Source: CAZYQW01 sp964649825
Lineage (GTDB): Bacteria > Planctomycetota > B15-G4 > JADJEK01
Assembly (NCBI GenBank): GCA_964649825.1
Contig: CAZYQW010000117.1
Coordinates: forward strand, 1 to 64,000
Direction: 5' to 3'
Length of the DNA: 64,000 nucleotides
Part shown: one piece after another, positions 8,436-17,809 of the stretch
Layout of the letters: each line of letters starts with the position of its first letter
How positions within the stretch are numbered: position 1 is the stretch's first letter
Made by a program: the position numbers and the translations under genes
Notes under the pieces: generated by a model
The model's input: only the letters and a program-made list of their open reading frames with translations
What the model was told of the DNA's origin: nothing
The model's database searches: none

Positions 8436-9200
8436 CTACGTCCACGGCGCCGGAGTCTTCGACGACTTGATCCCCACCTTCTTGCCCTCGGTCTCGACCC
8501 AGTCCGTCGCCGAGTCGCTGTTGTAGAACCGCTGGCCCGTGATCGCCTCGATCGCGGAGATCGCGTCCTCCTTGAAGTAGGACCACTCCTCGAACTTCTC
8601 CTGCCACCACGTCGCGGGAGGGTTGCTCGGATCGTTCGGGTCCTTCGGGTTCGGCTGATCGAGCACCGAGATCAACATCGGGACGGCCCGTTTGTCCTTC
8701 TGTCGCGCGACCGCCTCGATGATGGCCTTGCGGATCTCTTTCTTGCCGTGCTTGTAGAACAGGTCGAAGAGCGTCTTGAACTCGTCGTCGTAGCCGACGT
8801 ACCCCAACGAGCGGATCGCCTCCGCGGCTCGGAGCGGCTCGAAGCGACGCCCCGGTTTCGTGAGCGAGAGCAGCGCCTTGCGCGCCGTGTCGTCGGGCTG
8901 GGTGCCGAGCAAGGCGACGACCTTCAGAAGCGTCGCACGGTCGCGGTCGCCGAGCAGCTTCTTCAGCTCCTTCGAGATCTCCGGGCTGCGTCCCTGCACG
9001 AGCGCGTCGAGCGCGTCGCTCTTCTCCTTCGGCGTCCTCGCGGTCTTCCACGCCGCCGCGAACGCGCCGACGAGCTCGTCCGCCGCGCCGGACTCCAGCG
9101 TCTCGAGGTCGCGGTCGCGGATGTCGACCGGCACCTCGGCGTCGTTTTCGACCGACGACGTAACCAGAAGGAGGATCGCGGCTAAGAGAACACTCGCCAT
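8436..9200 (-). CDS. exported HEAT-repeat protein
   Basis: A 254-aa protein with an N-terminal signal sequence (VLLAAILLLVTSS). It is followed by about five helical repeats of HEAT type between residues 60 and 230, for example KALLSLTKPGRRFEPLRAAE, KEIRKAIIEAVARQKDKRAV and DAISAIEAITGQRF. Such alpha-solenoids usually mediate protein-protein contacts in the periplasm. It is the first gene of a probable two-gene unit with the coiled-coil protein downstream. It is divergent from korA, with a 214-bp shared upstream region. The specific partner is unknown. Confidence 0.75.
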   Translation of the reverse strand: MASVLLAAILLLVTSSVENDAEVPVDIRDRDLETLESGAADELVGAFAAAWKTARTPKEKSDALDALVQGRSPEISKELKKLLGDRDRATLLKVVALLGTQPDDTARKALLSLTKPGRRFEPLRAAEAIRSLGYVGYDDEFKTLFDLFYKHGKKEIRKAIIEAVARQKDKRAVPMLISVLDQPNPKDPNDPSNPPATWWQEKFEEWSYFKEDAISAIEAITGQRFYNSDSATDWVETEGKKVGIKSSKTPAPWT

Positions 9201-9414
9201 GACGTCGCCTCCAGTTCATCCGGGCGCTCGTTCGCGCCCCGAGGATACCACCGGTGCGGCCCCGGCCGGCACAAGCTCGTGCTCCGCATGTGGACTTGCT
9301 CGATCGTTTTCGCTAACTTCCGGGGCTCGTTTCGGTTCCCTGGAAGCCTGGGTCCAAAGCCCCTATCCCCCTCCACGAGATCGGCTTTCTCCCCGCTCGC
9401 CAACAGAGTTACGC

Positions 9415-11217
9415 GTGAACACCATCGTCAACGACTTCAACGTTTCGGTCGCGACCGTCAACGGTTCCGGGTCGCAATCCGCGAACCTCGTGCTGATGCG
9501 ATCGATCTTCAACATGGGCGTTCCCGTGTCGGGAAAGAACCTGTTCCCGTCGAACATCGCGGGGCTGCCGACCTGGTACACGATCCGAGCGAACAAGAAC
9601 GGCTACGTCGCGCGCAAGGTCGGCGTGGACCTGATGATCTGCATGAATCCGCAGACCGTCGATCAGGACCTGAAGAGCGTCCCGCCCGGTGGTTACGTCA
9701 TCCTCAACGACGCGCTCGCGCCGACCGTGGAGCGAGACGACGTCACGGTCTACCGCGTGCCGTTCACGGCGTTGGTCTCCGACGTCGCGAAGGAGATGAA
9801 GCTGCGCAAGCTCGTGGTCAACATGATCTACGTCGGCATCGCCGGCGAGCTGCTCGGCTTGGACGAGGGAACGATTCGCGCCGCCCTCGAGAAGCAGTTC
9901 AAGGGCAAGGCGAAGGCCATCGAGATCAACCATCACGCGGTCCAGGTCGGACGCCAGTACGTGCGGGAGAACCCCCTCCCCGCGTTCCCGTTCCGCATCG
10001 AGCGAATGAACGCCACCCAAGGCAAGATCATCATCGACGGCAACGCGGCCGCCGCGATGGGTGCAGTCTTCGCGGGGTTGACGCTGCTCGCGTGGTACCC
10101 GATCACCCCATCGTCCTCGCTTTGCGAGTCCGCGATCGAGTACCTGAAGCGCTTCCGTCATGACGCGGACGGCCGCGCCACGTACGCCGTCGTCCAGGCC
10201 GAGGACGAGCTCGCCTCGATCGGGATGGTGATCGGCGCAAGCTGGGCCGGTGCACGCGCGATGACCGCGACGGCCGGACCGGGGATCTCGCTGATGAGCG
10301 AGTTCGCCGGGCTCGCCTACTACGCCGAGATCCCCGCGGTGATCTGGGACGTCCAGCGCGTCGGCCCGTCGACGGGGCTTCCGACCCGCACCGCGCAGGG
10401 CGACATCGGAGCGGTGTACGACCTTTCGCACGGCGACACGAAGCACATCGTGCTCCTCCCGGCCACCGTCGAAGAGTGCTATCACTTCGCGATGGACGCG
10501 TTCGACCTCGCGGAGGAGTTCCAGACCCCGGTGTTCGCGCTCTCCGACCTCGACCTCGGCATGAACAACTGGATGTCCGACCCCTTCCCGTACGTCGACC
10601 GCCCGTTCGAGCGCGGCAAGGTTCTGAACGCCGAGCAGCTCGACAAGGTCGGCAAGTTCGAGCGTTATCGCGACGTCGACGGCGACGGGATTCCGTACCG
10701 CACGATCCCCGGAACCAACCACCCGCTGGCCGCGTACTTCTGCCGCGGCAGCGGCCACGATGAGGCGGCGAAGTACACCGAGAGCGAGTCGACGTACGCT
10801 CGCAACATGGACCGCCTCGCGCGCAAGTACGAGACGGCGCGCGGTCGCGTCCCCGCGCCGATCCTGGACGAGGTGGACGGCGCGGTGGTGGGCATCATCG
10901 CGTTCGGGACGAGCGACGCGCCCATGCGCGAGGCCCGGGACATGCTCGCGGCGAACGGAATCTCGACGAGCTACCTGCGGCTGCGCGCGCTCCCGCTGAA
11001 CGACGACGTGAAGGCGTTCATCGATCGACACGAGCGCGTCTACGTCGTCGAGCAGAACCGCGACGGACAGATGTTCGATCTGATCCGCCTCCACTGCGGC
11101 GACGTCAACGACAAGCTCGGCTCCGTCCTCAACTACGACGGCCTTCCGATCCACGCGCGGCACATCGCCGACGCGGTCACGAAACACGAGAGAGTCGACC
11201 AGCGAGTCGAGGTCTGA
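9415..11217 (+). CDS. korA: 2-oxoacid:ferredoxin oxidoreductase, fused gamma-alpha subunit
   Basis: Oxidatively decarboxylates a 2-oxoacid (2-oxoglutarate is most likely) to acyl-CoA and passes electrons to ferredoxin, together with the beta subunit encoded next. The 600-aa product starts with the gamma domain (about residues 1-195, with GSGSQSANLVLMRSIFNMG and VPVSGKNLFPSNIAGLPTWY). The alpha domain follows, with GNAAAAMGAVFAGLTLLAWYPITPSS and the pyrimidine-binding segments. I chose GTG at 9415 because homology begins directly after it, while the upstream extension is Arg/Ser-rich and unlike the family. The stop is 4 bp before korB, so the two subunits are translated together. Exact substrate choice among 2-oxoacids cannot be read from sequence. 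Confidence 0.93.
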   Translation: MNTIVNDFNVSVATVNGSGSQSANLVLMRSIFNMGVPVSGKNLFPSNIAGLPTWYTIRANKNGYVARKVGVDLMICMNPQTVDQDLKSVPPGGYVILNDALAPTVERDDVTVYRVPFTALVSDVAKEMKLRKLVVNMIYVGIAGELLGLDEGTIRAALEKQFKGKAKAIEINHHAVQVGRQYVRENPLPAFPFRIERMNATQGKIIIDGNAAAAMGAVFAGLTLLAWYPITPSSSLCESAIEYLKRFRHDADGRATYAVVQAEDELASIGMVIGASWAGARAMTATAGPGISLMSEFAGLAYYAEIPAVIWDVQRVGPSTGLPTRTAQGDIGAVYDLSHGDTKHIVLLPATVEECYHFAMDAFDLAEEFQTPVFALSDLDLGMNNWMSDPFPYVDRPFERGKVLNAEQLDKVGKFERYRDVDGDGIPYRTIPGTNHPLAAYFCRGSGHDEAAKYTESESTYARNMDRLARKYETARGRVPAPILDEVDGAVVGIIAFGTSDAPMREARDMLAANGISTSYLRLRALPLNDDVKAFIDRHERVYVVEQNRDGQMFDLIRLHCGDVNDKLGSVLNYDGLPIHARHIADAVTKHERVDQRVEV

Positions 11218-11221
11218 TCCG

Positions 11222-12277
11222 ATGACTGACGCATCCCCTGCATCCTCTGCATCCTCCGCCCCGAAGACGAACCGGCTCGGTCTGGTCCTGAAGGACTACC
11301 GCGGGAGCGAGTCGACGCTCTGCGCCGGATGCGGCCACGACGCGATCAGCGCCGCGATCACTCAGGCGTACTTCGAGCTCGGCGTCGACCAGCGCACCGT
11401 CGCTAAGATGTCCGGCATCGGCTGCTCGTCGAAGACGCCGGCGTACTTCCTTGGCGAGTCGTTCGGCTTCAACAGCGTCCACGGCCGGATGCCGTCGGTC
11501 GCGACCGGCGCCAACCTCGCGAACAAGGGCCTTCACCTCATCGGGGTGTCGGGTGACGGCGACACCGCGTCGATCGGCATGGGCCAGTTCGTCCACTTCC
11601 TGCGCCGCAACGTACGGATGACGTACATCATCGAGAACAACGGCGTCTACGGGTTGACGAAGGGCCAGTTCTCGGCGACGGCCGACGCCGACTCGGTGCT
11701 GAAGTACGGCACGCGGAACGACCTCGAGGGGATCGACACGTGCGCGATGGCGATCGATCTCGGGTGCGACTTCGTGGCGCGCTCGTTCTCGGGCGATCGC
11801 AAGCAGCTCGTCCCGCTCATCAAGGCGGCGATCTCCCACGGGGCCACCGCCCTGCTCGACGTGATCTCTCCGTGCGTGACGTTCAACGATCACGACGGCT
11901 CGACGAAGTCGTACAAGTACGCGCGCGCGAACGACTGGGTGCTTCACGAGATCGGGTTCGTGCCCGGATTCGAGAACGTTACCGTCGACTACGCGGAGGG
12001 CGAGACGCGTGACGTCGCCCTGCCCGACGGCTCGCACATCACGCTGAAGAAGCTCGACGGCGACTACGATCCGACCGACCGCATCGAGGCGTTGCGCGTG
12101 CTCCACCGCGGCCGCGAGGAGAAGAAGATCGTGACCGGGCTGCTCTACGTGAACCCCGACACGCAGTCGTTCGCGGACGTGTTGAACATGGTCGATCGAC
12201 CGCTCTCCCAACTGACGGAAGCCGCCGTTCGTCCGGGACCGGCCGCGCTTCAGGAGCTGATGGACGAGCTGACGTAG
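11222..12277 (+). CDS. korB: 2-oxoacid:ferredoxin oxidoreductase, beta subunit
   Basis: Thiamine-diphosphate-binding subunit of the enzyme encoded with korA. The 351-aa protein has the CAGCGH iron-sulfur/TPP segment near residue 35 and SGIGCSSKTPAYF near residue 63. The TPP motif begins at Gly111-Asp114 (GDGD) and continues to the ENNGVYGLTKGQ stretch. The N-terminus is a short Ser/Ala-rich stretch encoded by an imperfect 9-bp repeat (GCATCCTCT-like), probably an unstructured tail. It is adjacent to korA, forming one operon. The enzyme suits an organism with a ferredoxin-linked oxidative or reductive TCA branch. Confidence 0.94.
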   Translation: MTDASPASSASSAPKTNRLGLVLKDYRGSESTLCAGCGHDAISAAITQAYFELGVDQRTVAKMSGIGCSSKTPAYFLGESFGFNSVHGRMPSVATGANLANKGLHLIGVSGDGDTASIGMGQFVHFLRRNVRMTYIIENNGVYGLTKGQFSATADADSVLKYGTRNDLEGIDTCAMAIDLGCDFVARSFSGDRKQLVPLIKAAISHGATALLDVISPCVTFNDHDGSTKSYKYARANDWVLHEIGFVPGFENVTVDYAEGETRDVALPDGSHITLKKLDGDYDPTDRIEALRVLHRGREEKKIVTGLLYVNPDTQSFADVLNMVDRPLSQLTEAAVRPGPAALQELMDELT

Positions 12278-12299
12278 CCCGCGACGGCCGGGCCGGCTC

Positions 12300-12860
12300 A
12301 TGGATTCCGCGACCACGTCGACGACGCCGCGTCGCGAGCCTCGGGCGCGGCGTCGTCGTGCCTTGGCGTCCGGCACGATCCTCCTCTTCCTTGCGTTGCA
12401 GGCCATCGCCGGGTTCAAGCTGCTCTGCCCGCCGAAGCGCTTCACGAAGCTCGCGCCCTTCCGCGTCTGCTGCTCCCCGATGCTCTGGCCGTTCACCGAT
12501 TATCAGATGTACAACGTGGCCTACGGGCCGGGCGTCGAGATCCCTCGCTATCGCGTGATTGGAGTCACCCTCGACGGCGAGGAGATCCCGGTCGACGCCG
12601 AGACCCTCGGCGTCGACCACGCCACGTGGCGCCAAGGTCTGGTTCACGCGATGCTGCGCGCGAATCCCGCCCTGCTCCAAGAGCACGTGCGCGGCGTCGT
12701 CGAGCGGATCGGACGACCCCTGGCTCGCGTGCGTCTCGATGACCATCCGATCGTGACGCGGGAAGACGGCGGCGTCGATGAAGCGCCGGCCCGGACGCTG
12801 TTCGTCTACGACGTCGACGCGGACGGAACCCTCACCGTGCGACGTGGAGAGAGACGATGA
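12300..12860 (+). CDS. small single-span membrane protein preceding the HTTM gene
   Basis: A 186-aa protein. An Arg-rich cytoplasmic tail is followed by one membrane segment (about residues 25-42, GTILLFLALQAIAGFKLL), then a conserved-looking stretch rich in Cys and aromatic residues (FRVCCSPMLWPFTDYQMY). The remainder is a soluble domain with beta strands. I do not recognise the family. The stop overlaps the ATG of the HTTM gene by 4 bp, so the pair is translationally coupled and the products probably act in one membrane complex. Its own start lies 22 bp after the korB stop. Confidence 0.75.
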   Translation: MDSATTSTTPRREPRARRRRALASGTILLFLALQAIAGFKLLCPPKRFTKLAPFRVCCSPMLWPFTDYQMYNVAYGPGVEIPRYRVIGVTLDGEEIPVDAETLGVDHATWRQGLVHAMLRANPALLQEHVRGVVERIGRPLARVRLDDHPIVTREDGGVDEAPARTLFVYDVDADGTLTVRRGERR

Positions 12861-13816
12861 GCCGCGCGGTCGCGCGATGGTGGAACGACTACTGGTTCCG
12901 ACCGTCGAGTGTGTTCAATCTGGCCGTCTGCCGCATCGCCGTGGTCGGACTCCAGCTCGTGCTCGTCCTGTTCCCGTACGCCCTGCTGACGGTCCCGCCC
13001 TACACGAGGTTCGAGGTCTTCGTCGCGCTTCCCGACGAACTGTGGAACCCGGTCTTCATCTTCCGCCTGCTCACGCTTCCGTTCGGCCCGGACTATCGAC
13101 CGACGGTCGCGCACCTCGAGATCGCGTACGCGATCGCCGCCGTTGCCGGGATCCTGTCGTTTATCGGCCTGTTCACGCGCGCCAGCCTGTGGGCGTTCGT
13201 GACCTCGCTGATCTTCATCGTCGCGCACAGCCACTCGTACGGCGAGTTCCACCACGTCGAGACGGTCTCGACGATCTTCCTCATGCTCTTGGCGGCGAGC
13301 CCATCGGGAGAGTGCCTCTCGATCGACGACCGCCTTCGGCGGCGCGGGCTGCGCCGGGCCGGCGAGGACGCCGCTGCCAAACTCGGACTCGACCGCAAGA
13401 GCGAGCTCGCGCGCTGGCCGCTCGTCCTGATGGCGTGGCTGTTCGCGATGATCTACCTCTCGGCGGCGCTCAGCAAGCTCGGGGGAAGCGGCCTCGAGTG
13501 GCTGAACGGGCACACGCTGCAGACGCACCTGCTCTCTTGCTCATCCTATTGGGGCCTCGAGCTCGGCACCTGGATCGGCCAGCGGTTCTTCCTCTGCTGG
13601 CTCCTCGGCTGGGTCTCGATCCTCTTCGAGGCGACGTTCTTCGTCGTGTTGATCTTCCCGAGATTAGGCTGGGTGTACGCGCTCCTCGGCGCGGCGTTCC
13701 ACATCGGGATCTGGATGACGATGAAGGCACCGTTCGCGATCTATCTCGCGTGCTACTCGGTCTTCTTCCCGTGGGACCGTATCGCGACCAAGCTGCTCGG
13801 ACGTCGGGCCGGATGA
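12857..13816 (+). CDS. HTTM-domain membrane protein (vitamin K-dependent carboxylase-like)
   Basis: A 319-aa polytopic protein with about seven hydrophobic spans. The HTTM family shares its fold with the membrane part of gamma-glutamyl carboxylase. Recognisable segments are the first span after FNLAVCRIAVVGLQLVLVL, IAYAIAAVAGILSFIGLF, the His-containing loop VAHSHSYGEFHHVE, and the C-terminal span region AFHIGIWMTMKAPFAIY. Bacterial HTTM proteins are mostly of unknown substrate, and some sit in envelope clusters. The 4-bp overlap with the upstream small membrane protein is the strongest clue to function. It converges on the kinase gene with a 16-bp gap. Confidence 0.83.
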   Translation: MSRAVARWWNDYWFRPSSVFNLAVCRIAVVGLQLVLVLFPYALLTVPPYTRFEVFVALPDELWNPVFIFRLLTLPFGPDYRPTVAHLEIAYAIAAVAGILSFIGLFTRASLWAFVTSLIFIVAHSHSYGEFHHVETVSTIFLMLLAASPSGECLSIDDRLRRRGLRRAGEDAAAKLGLDRKSELARWPLVLMAWLFAMIYLSAALSKLGGSGLEWLNGHTLQTHLLSCSSYWGLELGTWIGQRFFLCWLLGWVSILFEATFFVVLIFPRLGWVYALLGAAFHIGIWMTMKAPFAIYLACYSVFFPWDRIATKLLGRRAG

Positions 13817-13832
13817 TTCCGGCCGGTTCCGA

Positions 13833-16733
13833 TCAGTCGGCGGGCAGCGCCTCCAGGAACGTGCGGAACGCGTCGGTGCGTCGCAGCGGCTCGAGGAACG
13901 GCATGGTCCGAAACTCCTCCGCGTAGGGGAAGCCGAGCTCGAGGGCGCGCCGGCCCAGCCGTACGGCGAGTTCGCCGTAGCGTTCGACCGGGATGTTCTC
14001 TCGGCCGGCCGCGTGGCAATAGTCGAGCGCGCGGGCCACCGTGGCAAGCGCCGCGGTGTAGCTCTGCCAGTCGTTCGGCTTTCGCCGCGTATGCGCATCG
14101 ATCTGCTCCAACGCCGCGTCGTCGCGGCCGAGCGCCGCCCACGTCTGGGCCTGGACGAGCAAGGCATCGGCGAGGCTCCTCTCGTAGAGCGAGGACGTCG
14201 GCACCATCTCGACCACTCTCTGCCCGTCATCGACGGCGGCGGAAAGGAACGCCTCGCCGCCGGCGAAGTCGCCCTCGCGCATTCTTCGCAGCCCGAGGTT
14301 GCGCCGGAGCGTGACGAGGTTGCCCCGGATGTCGTGCTGCTCCGGAAACTCTCGGACGAGTCGATCCAGGAGCTCGAGCGCGTGATCGAACGCGACGTTC
14401 GCCTCGTCGCCGTTCCCCGTCGTCTCGTGCGTGACGCCGACGTTGTTCCACGCGGTGGCGAGCTCCCATCGGAACCGGTAGGAACCGGGGAACTGGGGCA
14501 CGAGACTCTCGAGCTCATGGACGTTCGCGACGTACGCGGCGAGCGCGTCCTCGATCCGCTGCTGCCGGCGGCGCAGCGAAGCCAGGTTGTTCCGCGCGGT
14601 GCAGAGGTTGAGCCGGAGCTGCGCGTTTCGAGGAGCGGCCTCGGTGACGTCGACGAACAGGTCGACGGCGCGCTCCAGCGCGTCCTCGCAGGGCACCTCC
14701 ACCTCGTCGCGATCCGGGAGGATCCGGAACAACATCAGCCCGTACTCCGTGTGCAGCCGGGCCAGCGTTTGGTCGACGTTCGCGGCCGGTCGCGCGCGGA
14801 TTTCCTCCAGCTCGGCGATCGCTCGACGCGAGAGCTCTCCCGCGCGATCGATGTCGCCGGCCTGGGATCGCACCACGGCAAGCAGCCCGTGCACCTCTCC
14901 TCGTGCGGCGCGGTAGCGAAGCCCGTCGGGCTCTTCTCGGCACAACGCGTCGAGAAGGTCGATCGCCCGCAGCAGCACCTTCTCCGTCTCGGCGATCCGG
15001 CCGACCGCCAGCGACGACGTCGCGAGCGTCGTCAGCGCGCCGGCCAGATCGACCCGGTGCGACGGGTCGGCGCCGGCGAGCTCCTCGAACCGGCGGACCG
15101 CATCCGAGAGCACGTCGATCGCCTCGTCGGTCTTGCCGAGTTCACCGAGCAAGCTGCCCACCTTCGATCTCGCCCGCGCCGCGCCGACGCGGGTCGCGGG
15201 ATCATCCGACTGTGCCTCCAGCAGGCCGTCGTAGAACTCGATCGCGTCGTTCAGGAGCGCCTCGCGGACTTCCTCCATCCGCGGAACGAAGCGCAAGGTC
15301 TGGTCGCCCACGCGCGTCAGCATCCGATCGACCGCGTCCACCGCGCGCTCGAAGTTGGCCTGGGCGAGCCCGCTCTTCTCCTCGATCCGCTGGCGCGCGG
15401 TGCGCTGCAGGAGCGCGTACCCGGTCGGGGCTCCGACCAGGATCACCGTCAAGAGGAAGACTCCGACCGCGAGAGCGGGGTGACGTTGGGCCCAACGCCG
15501 AGCGCGGAGCAGGGAGCTCGCTCGCCGCGCCTCGATGGGCCGCCGGTCGAGGACGTTGCCGAGGTCGCGCGCCAGGTCGGCCCCGGATCGGTAGCGTCGA
15601 TCCGGATCGACCTCCATCGCGGTCAGACAGACCGTCTCCGCCTCCCAGCTCATCGCGGCGTTCCATCGCCGTGGTGCGACCGGCCGCCCTTCCTGGATGC
15701 GGACCAGGACGTCGGGAGCGGAATCGCCGGCGAACGGCGCCTGCAGCGTCAGCATCTCGTAGAGCGTGACCCCGAGGGAGTAGATGTCGCTGCGTCGATC
15801 GAGATTCCTGAACTCGCCGCGCGCCTGTTCCGGCGACATGTAGAAGAGCGAGCCCATCTGGGAGCCGCTGCGCGTCAACGGCCCGGCCCCCTCCGCGCTC
15901 GAGAGGCCGAAGTCGACGAGCATCGCGCGGCCGTCGGGGGTGACCATCACGTTCGACGGCTTGACGTCACGATGAAGGACCCCCTTGCGATGCGCGTGCT
16001 CCAGCGCTTCCGCGATCTGCCTCGCGATCCGCAAACAGGCCTCCTCGTACGCGCCCGCGAACACGTACGCGACGTCCGTGCCTGGCTCGGCGTCCGACGC
16101 GGTCGGCGACGACGCGAGGATCGCGCGCGCGAAGTCGCGTCCCGTCAGCTCCGACGGCGACTTCGCGTCCGCCCGCAGCGCCTTCAGCGCGGCATCGAGC
16201 GAGCATCCGTGCACCCGCTCCATCGCGAAGTACGGGATCTCACCCTCTTCGCCGACGGTGTGGATCGGCACGATCCCCGGGTGCTGGAGCCGCCCGACGA
16301 TCTCCACTTCACGACGAAACCGCTCGCGCGCACCGGCGAAGTAGAGGTGCTCGGGCTTGATCAGCTTGAGCGCGACGCGACGGCCGAGGCTCTCCTGCTC
16401 GGCGAGGTAGACGACGCCCATTCCCCCGCCGCCGAGGACCTCGAGGAGCCGGAACTCGCCGAGCCGCTTCGGGACGGAGAGGGCTCCCGCGCCGAACGCG
16501 CCGGTCGCGTCGTCCCCTCCGATGAGACCGACGTCACGCAGGCGGGCGACCCGTCGGCGAATCGCCTCGGCGTGCTCGGGATGGAGCCGGCACTGCTCCT
16601 CGACCGCGGCGATGCCCTCGCGCTCGTACCGATCGAGGCAGTCGAGGAGGATCCTCTCGAGCTCGTTCGCGTTCGCGTTCGCGGAGGGATCGTCCGTGGT
16701 CGTCAAGCCGGGCCCGCCCCCCCCGCCATCCAT
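13833..16733 (-). CDS. transmembrane Ser/Thr protein kinase with C-terminal TPR repeats
   Basis: A 966-aa Hanks-type kinase. A short N-terminal helical region (about 1-80) precedes the kinase domain (about 90-370), with glycine loop GGGGMGVVYLAE, the lysine in RVALKLIK, catalytic HRD at His254-Asp256 (HRDVKPSNV) and DFGLSS. One membrane span follows near residues 420-440 (VGVFLLTVILVGAPTGYALL), then an extracytoplasmic tail of about 500 residues made of TPR-like helical pairs. This is the standard planctomycete receptor-kinase layout. The start overlaps the end of the Rieske oxygenase gene by 31 bp. An alternative TTG at 16706 would instead give a 4-bp TTGA overlap. It is probably the last gene of the CAP-Rieske-kinase operon. 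Confidence 0.92.
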   Translation of the reverse strand: MDGGGGGPGLTTTDDPSANANANELERILLDCLDRYEREGIAAVEEQCRLHPEHAEAIRRRVARLRDVGLIGGDDATGAFGAGALSVPKRLGEFRLLEVLGGGGMGVVYLAEQESLGRRVALKLIKPEHLYFAGARERFRREVEIVGRLQHPGIVPIHTVGEEGEIPYFAMERVHGCSLDAALKALRADAKSPSELTGRDFARAILASSPTASDAEPGTDVAYVFAGAYEEACLRIARQIAEALEHAHRKGVLHRDVKPSNVMVTPDGRAMLVDFGLSSAEGAGPLTRSGSQMGSLFYMSPEQARGEFRNLDRRSDIYSLGVTLYEMLTLQAPFAGDSAPDVLVRIQEGRPVAPRRWNAAMSWEAETVCLTAMEVDPDRRYRSGADLARDLGNVLDRRPIEARRASSLLRARRWAQRHPALAVGVFLLTVILVGAPTGYALLQRTARQRIEEKSGLAQANFERAVDAVDRMLTRVGDQTLRFVPRMEEVREALLNDAIEFYDGLLEAQSDDPATRVGAARARSKVGSLLGELGKTDEAIDVLSDAVRRFEELAGADPSHRVDLAGALTTLATSSLAVGRIAETEKVLLRAIDLLDALCREEPDGLRYRAARGEVHGLLAVVRSQAGDIDRAGELSRRAIAELEEIRARPAANVDQTLARLHTEYGLMLFRILPDRDEVEVPCEDALERAVDLFVDVTEAAPRNAQLRLNLCTARNNLASLRRRQQRIEDALAAYVANVHELESLVPQFPGSYRFRWELATAWNNVGVTHETTGNGDEANVAFDHALELLDRLVREFPEQHDIRGNLVTLRRNLGLRRMREGDFAGGEAFLSAAVDDGQRVVEMVPTSSLYERSLADALLVQAQTWAALGRDDAALEQIDAHTRRKPNDWQSYTAALATVARALDYCHAAGRENIPVERYGELAVRLGRRALELGFPYAEEFRTMPFLEPLRRTDAFRTFLEALPAD

Positions 16734-17809
16734 CCCGCGAGCAGGCGATGGAACGAATGCACGGCGCCCTCGGCCTCCGGTGCGTAGCGCCCGCCCGCGT
16801 AGAGCTGCGAGCGCATCCCGCGTTGAACCGCGCTGACGACGGCTTCGTCCTCGATCTCACGGTGGTGGAGGTCGTTCATCAAGCCGTCCGGCACCTTCGC
16901 CGGATCGCCGACGAAGACGCGATGGCGGATGCGCGTGTGCGTCACGTCGACCGGCTGCACCGAGACGAGCAGCAGCCCCCACGGATGGACGTTCAAGAAC
17001 GTCGCCGGGAAGATCCAGAAGTGGTAGGCGGCGACCCGTTCGCCATAGTCGGGATGCTGGCGCGGAAGATCGAACGTCGCCTCGCCGTCTCTCGCCTCGA
17101 TCAACCGTACCGACCCGTGCGACCACGTCTCGGGCGGGTGCCGTCGCCGGCCGTGGCGATCGCCGAACGCGGCGTGGATCGAGTCGGTGTGGAACCCCTC
17201 GAGCGCGTTGTCGCAGTACAGGACCCAGTTGGCGTCGACGGTATAGTCCCCCCCCGCGTTGGGCACGAAGCGCCAGTCGGTCACGCCGAGGCCATCGAGG
17301 CGCTTCTCGATCGGCGCGACCATGTCCTCGGCGTTCAGGGCGGGTCGCAACCCGGAGAAGATCAGGCCGCGCCACGCCGCGACCGGGACCTTGGGCAAGT
17401 AGTCGGCCTTCGACGGGAAGCCCTCGGCCTTCTCGAAGCCGGGGGTGTACGCGAACGTGCCGTCGAGGTGGAACCGACGCCCGTGGTAGCGGCACCGCAG
17501 CGAGTCGAGCTTCCATTCGCCCTCGACGATCAGGTTCCCGCGGTGAGTGCACACGTTCGAAAGCCCGCGCAGCTCGCCGTGGAGATCGCGTACGAGGAGG
17601 AGCGGCACGTCGAGGCAGCCCTCGAGGAGCACGAACGGTCGCGCCGTCCCGGGTTCATCGAGACCGTGGCTGTGCGACACGAAGTGCCAACAGCGGGGGA
17701 ACACCTTGTCGCGCTGGCGAGCAAACCACGACGCGCTCGTGTAGAGCTCGCTCGGCGGAGTCCTCGCCTTGCGGATGTCGGCGTCGATCTCGAAGCGCGG
17801 GTCGGGCAT
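16703..17809 (-). CDS. Rieske non-heme iron oxygenase, alpha-type subunit
   Basis: A 368-aa aromatic-ring-hydroxylating-type oxygenase. The Rieske [2Fe-2S] ligands are Cys87, His89, Cys106 and His109 (C-x-H-x16-C-x2-H). The mononuclear iron site shows His207 and His212 (GFHTDSIH, H-x4-H) in the C-terminal SRPBCC-like domain, which ends with FHRLLAGWMAGG. The substrate is unknown; related single-component families demethylate or hydroxylate betaines and small acids. No reductase or ferredoxin gene is beside it. The start (TGATG) overlaps the stop of the upstream CAP gene by 1 bp, and its end overlaps the kinase gene, so it is firmly inside a three-gene operon. Confidence 0.92.
   Translation of the reverse strand: MPDPRFEIDADIRKARTPPSELYTSASWFARQRDKVFPRCWHFVSHSHGLDEPGTARPFVLLEGCLDVPLLLVRDLHGELRGLSNVCTHRGNLIVEGEWKLDSLRCRYHGRRFHLDGTFAYTPGFEKAEGFPSKADYLPKVPVAAWRGLIFSGLRPALNAEDMVAPIEKRLDGLGVTDWRFVPNAGGDYTVDANWVLYCDNALEGFHTDSIHAAFGDRHGRRRHPPETWSHGSVRLIEARDGEATFDLPRQHPDYGERVAAYHFWIFPATFLNVHPWGLLLVSVQPVDVTHTRIRHRVFVGDPAKVPDGLMNDLHHREIEDEAVVSAVQRGMRSQLYAGGRYAPEAEGAVHSFHRLLAGWMAGGAGPA

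Noticed and set aside
11229..11262. Short tandem repeat at the start of korB
   Set aside because: It encodes only a flexible Ser/Ala tail; the repeat is imperfect and short, so no special function is claimed.
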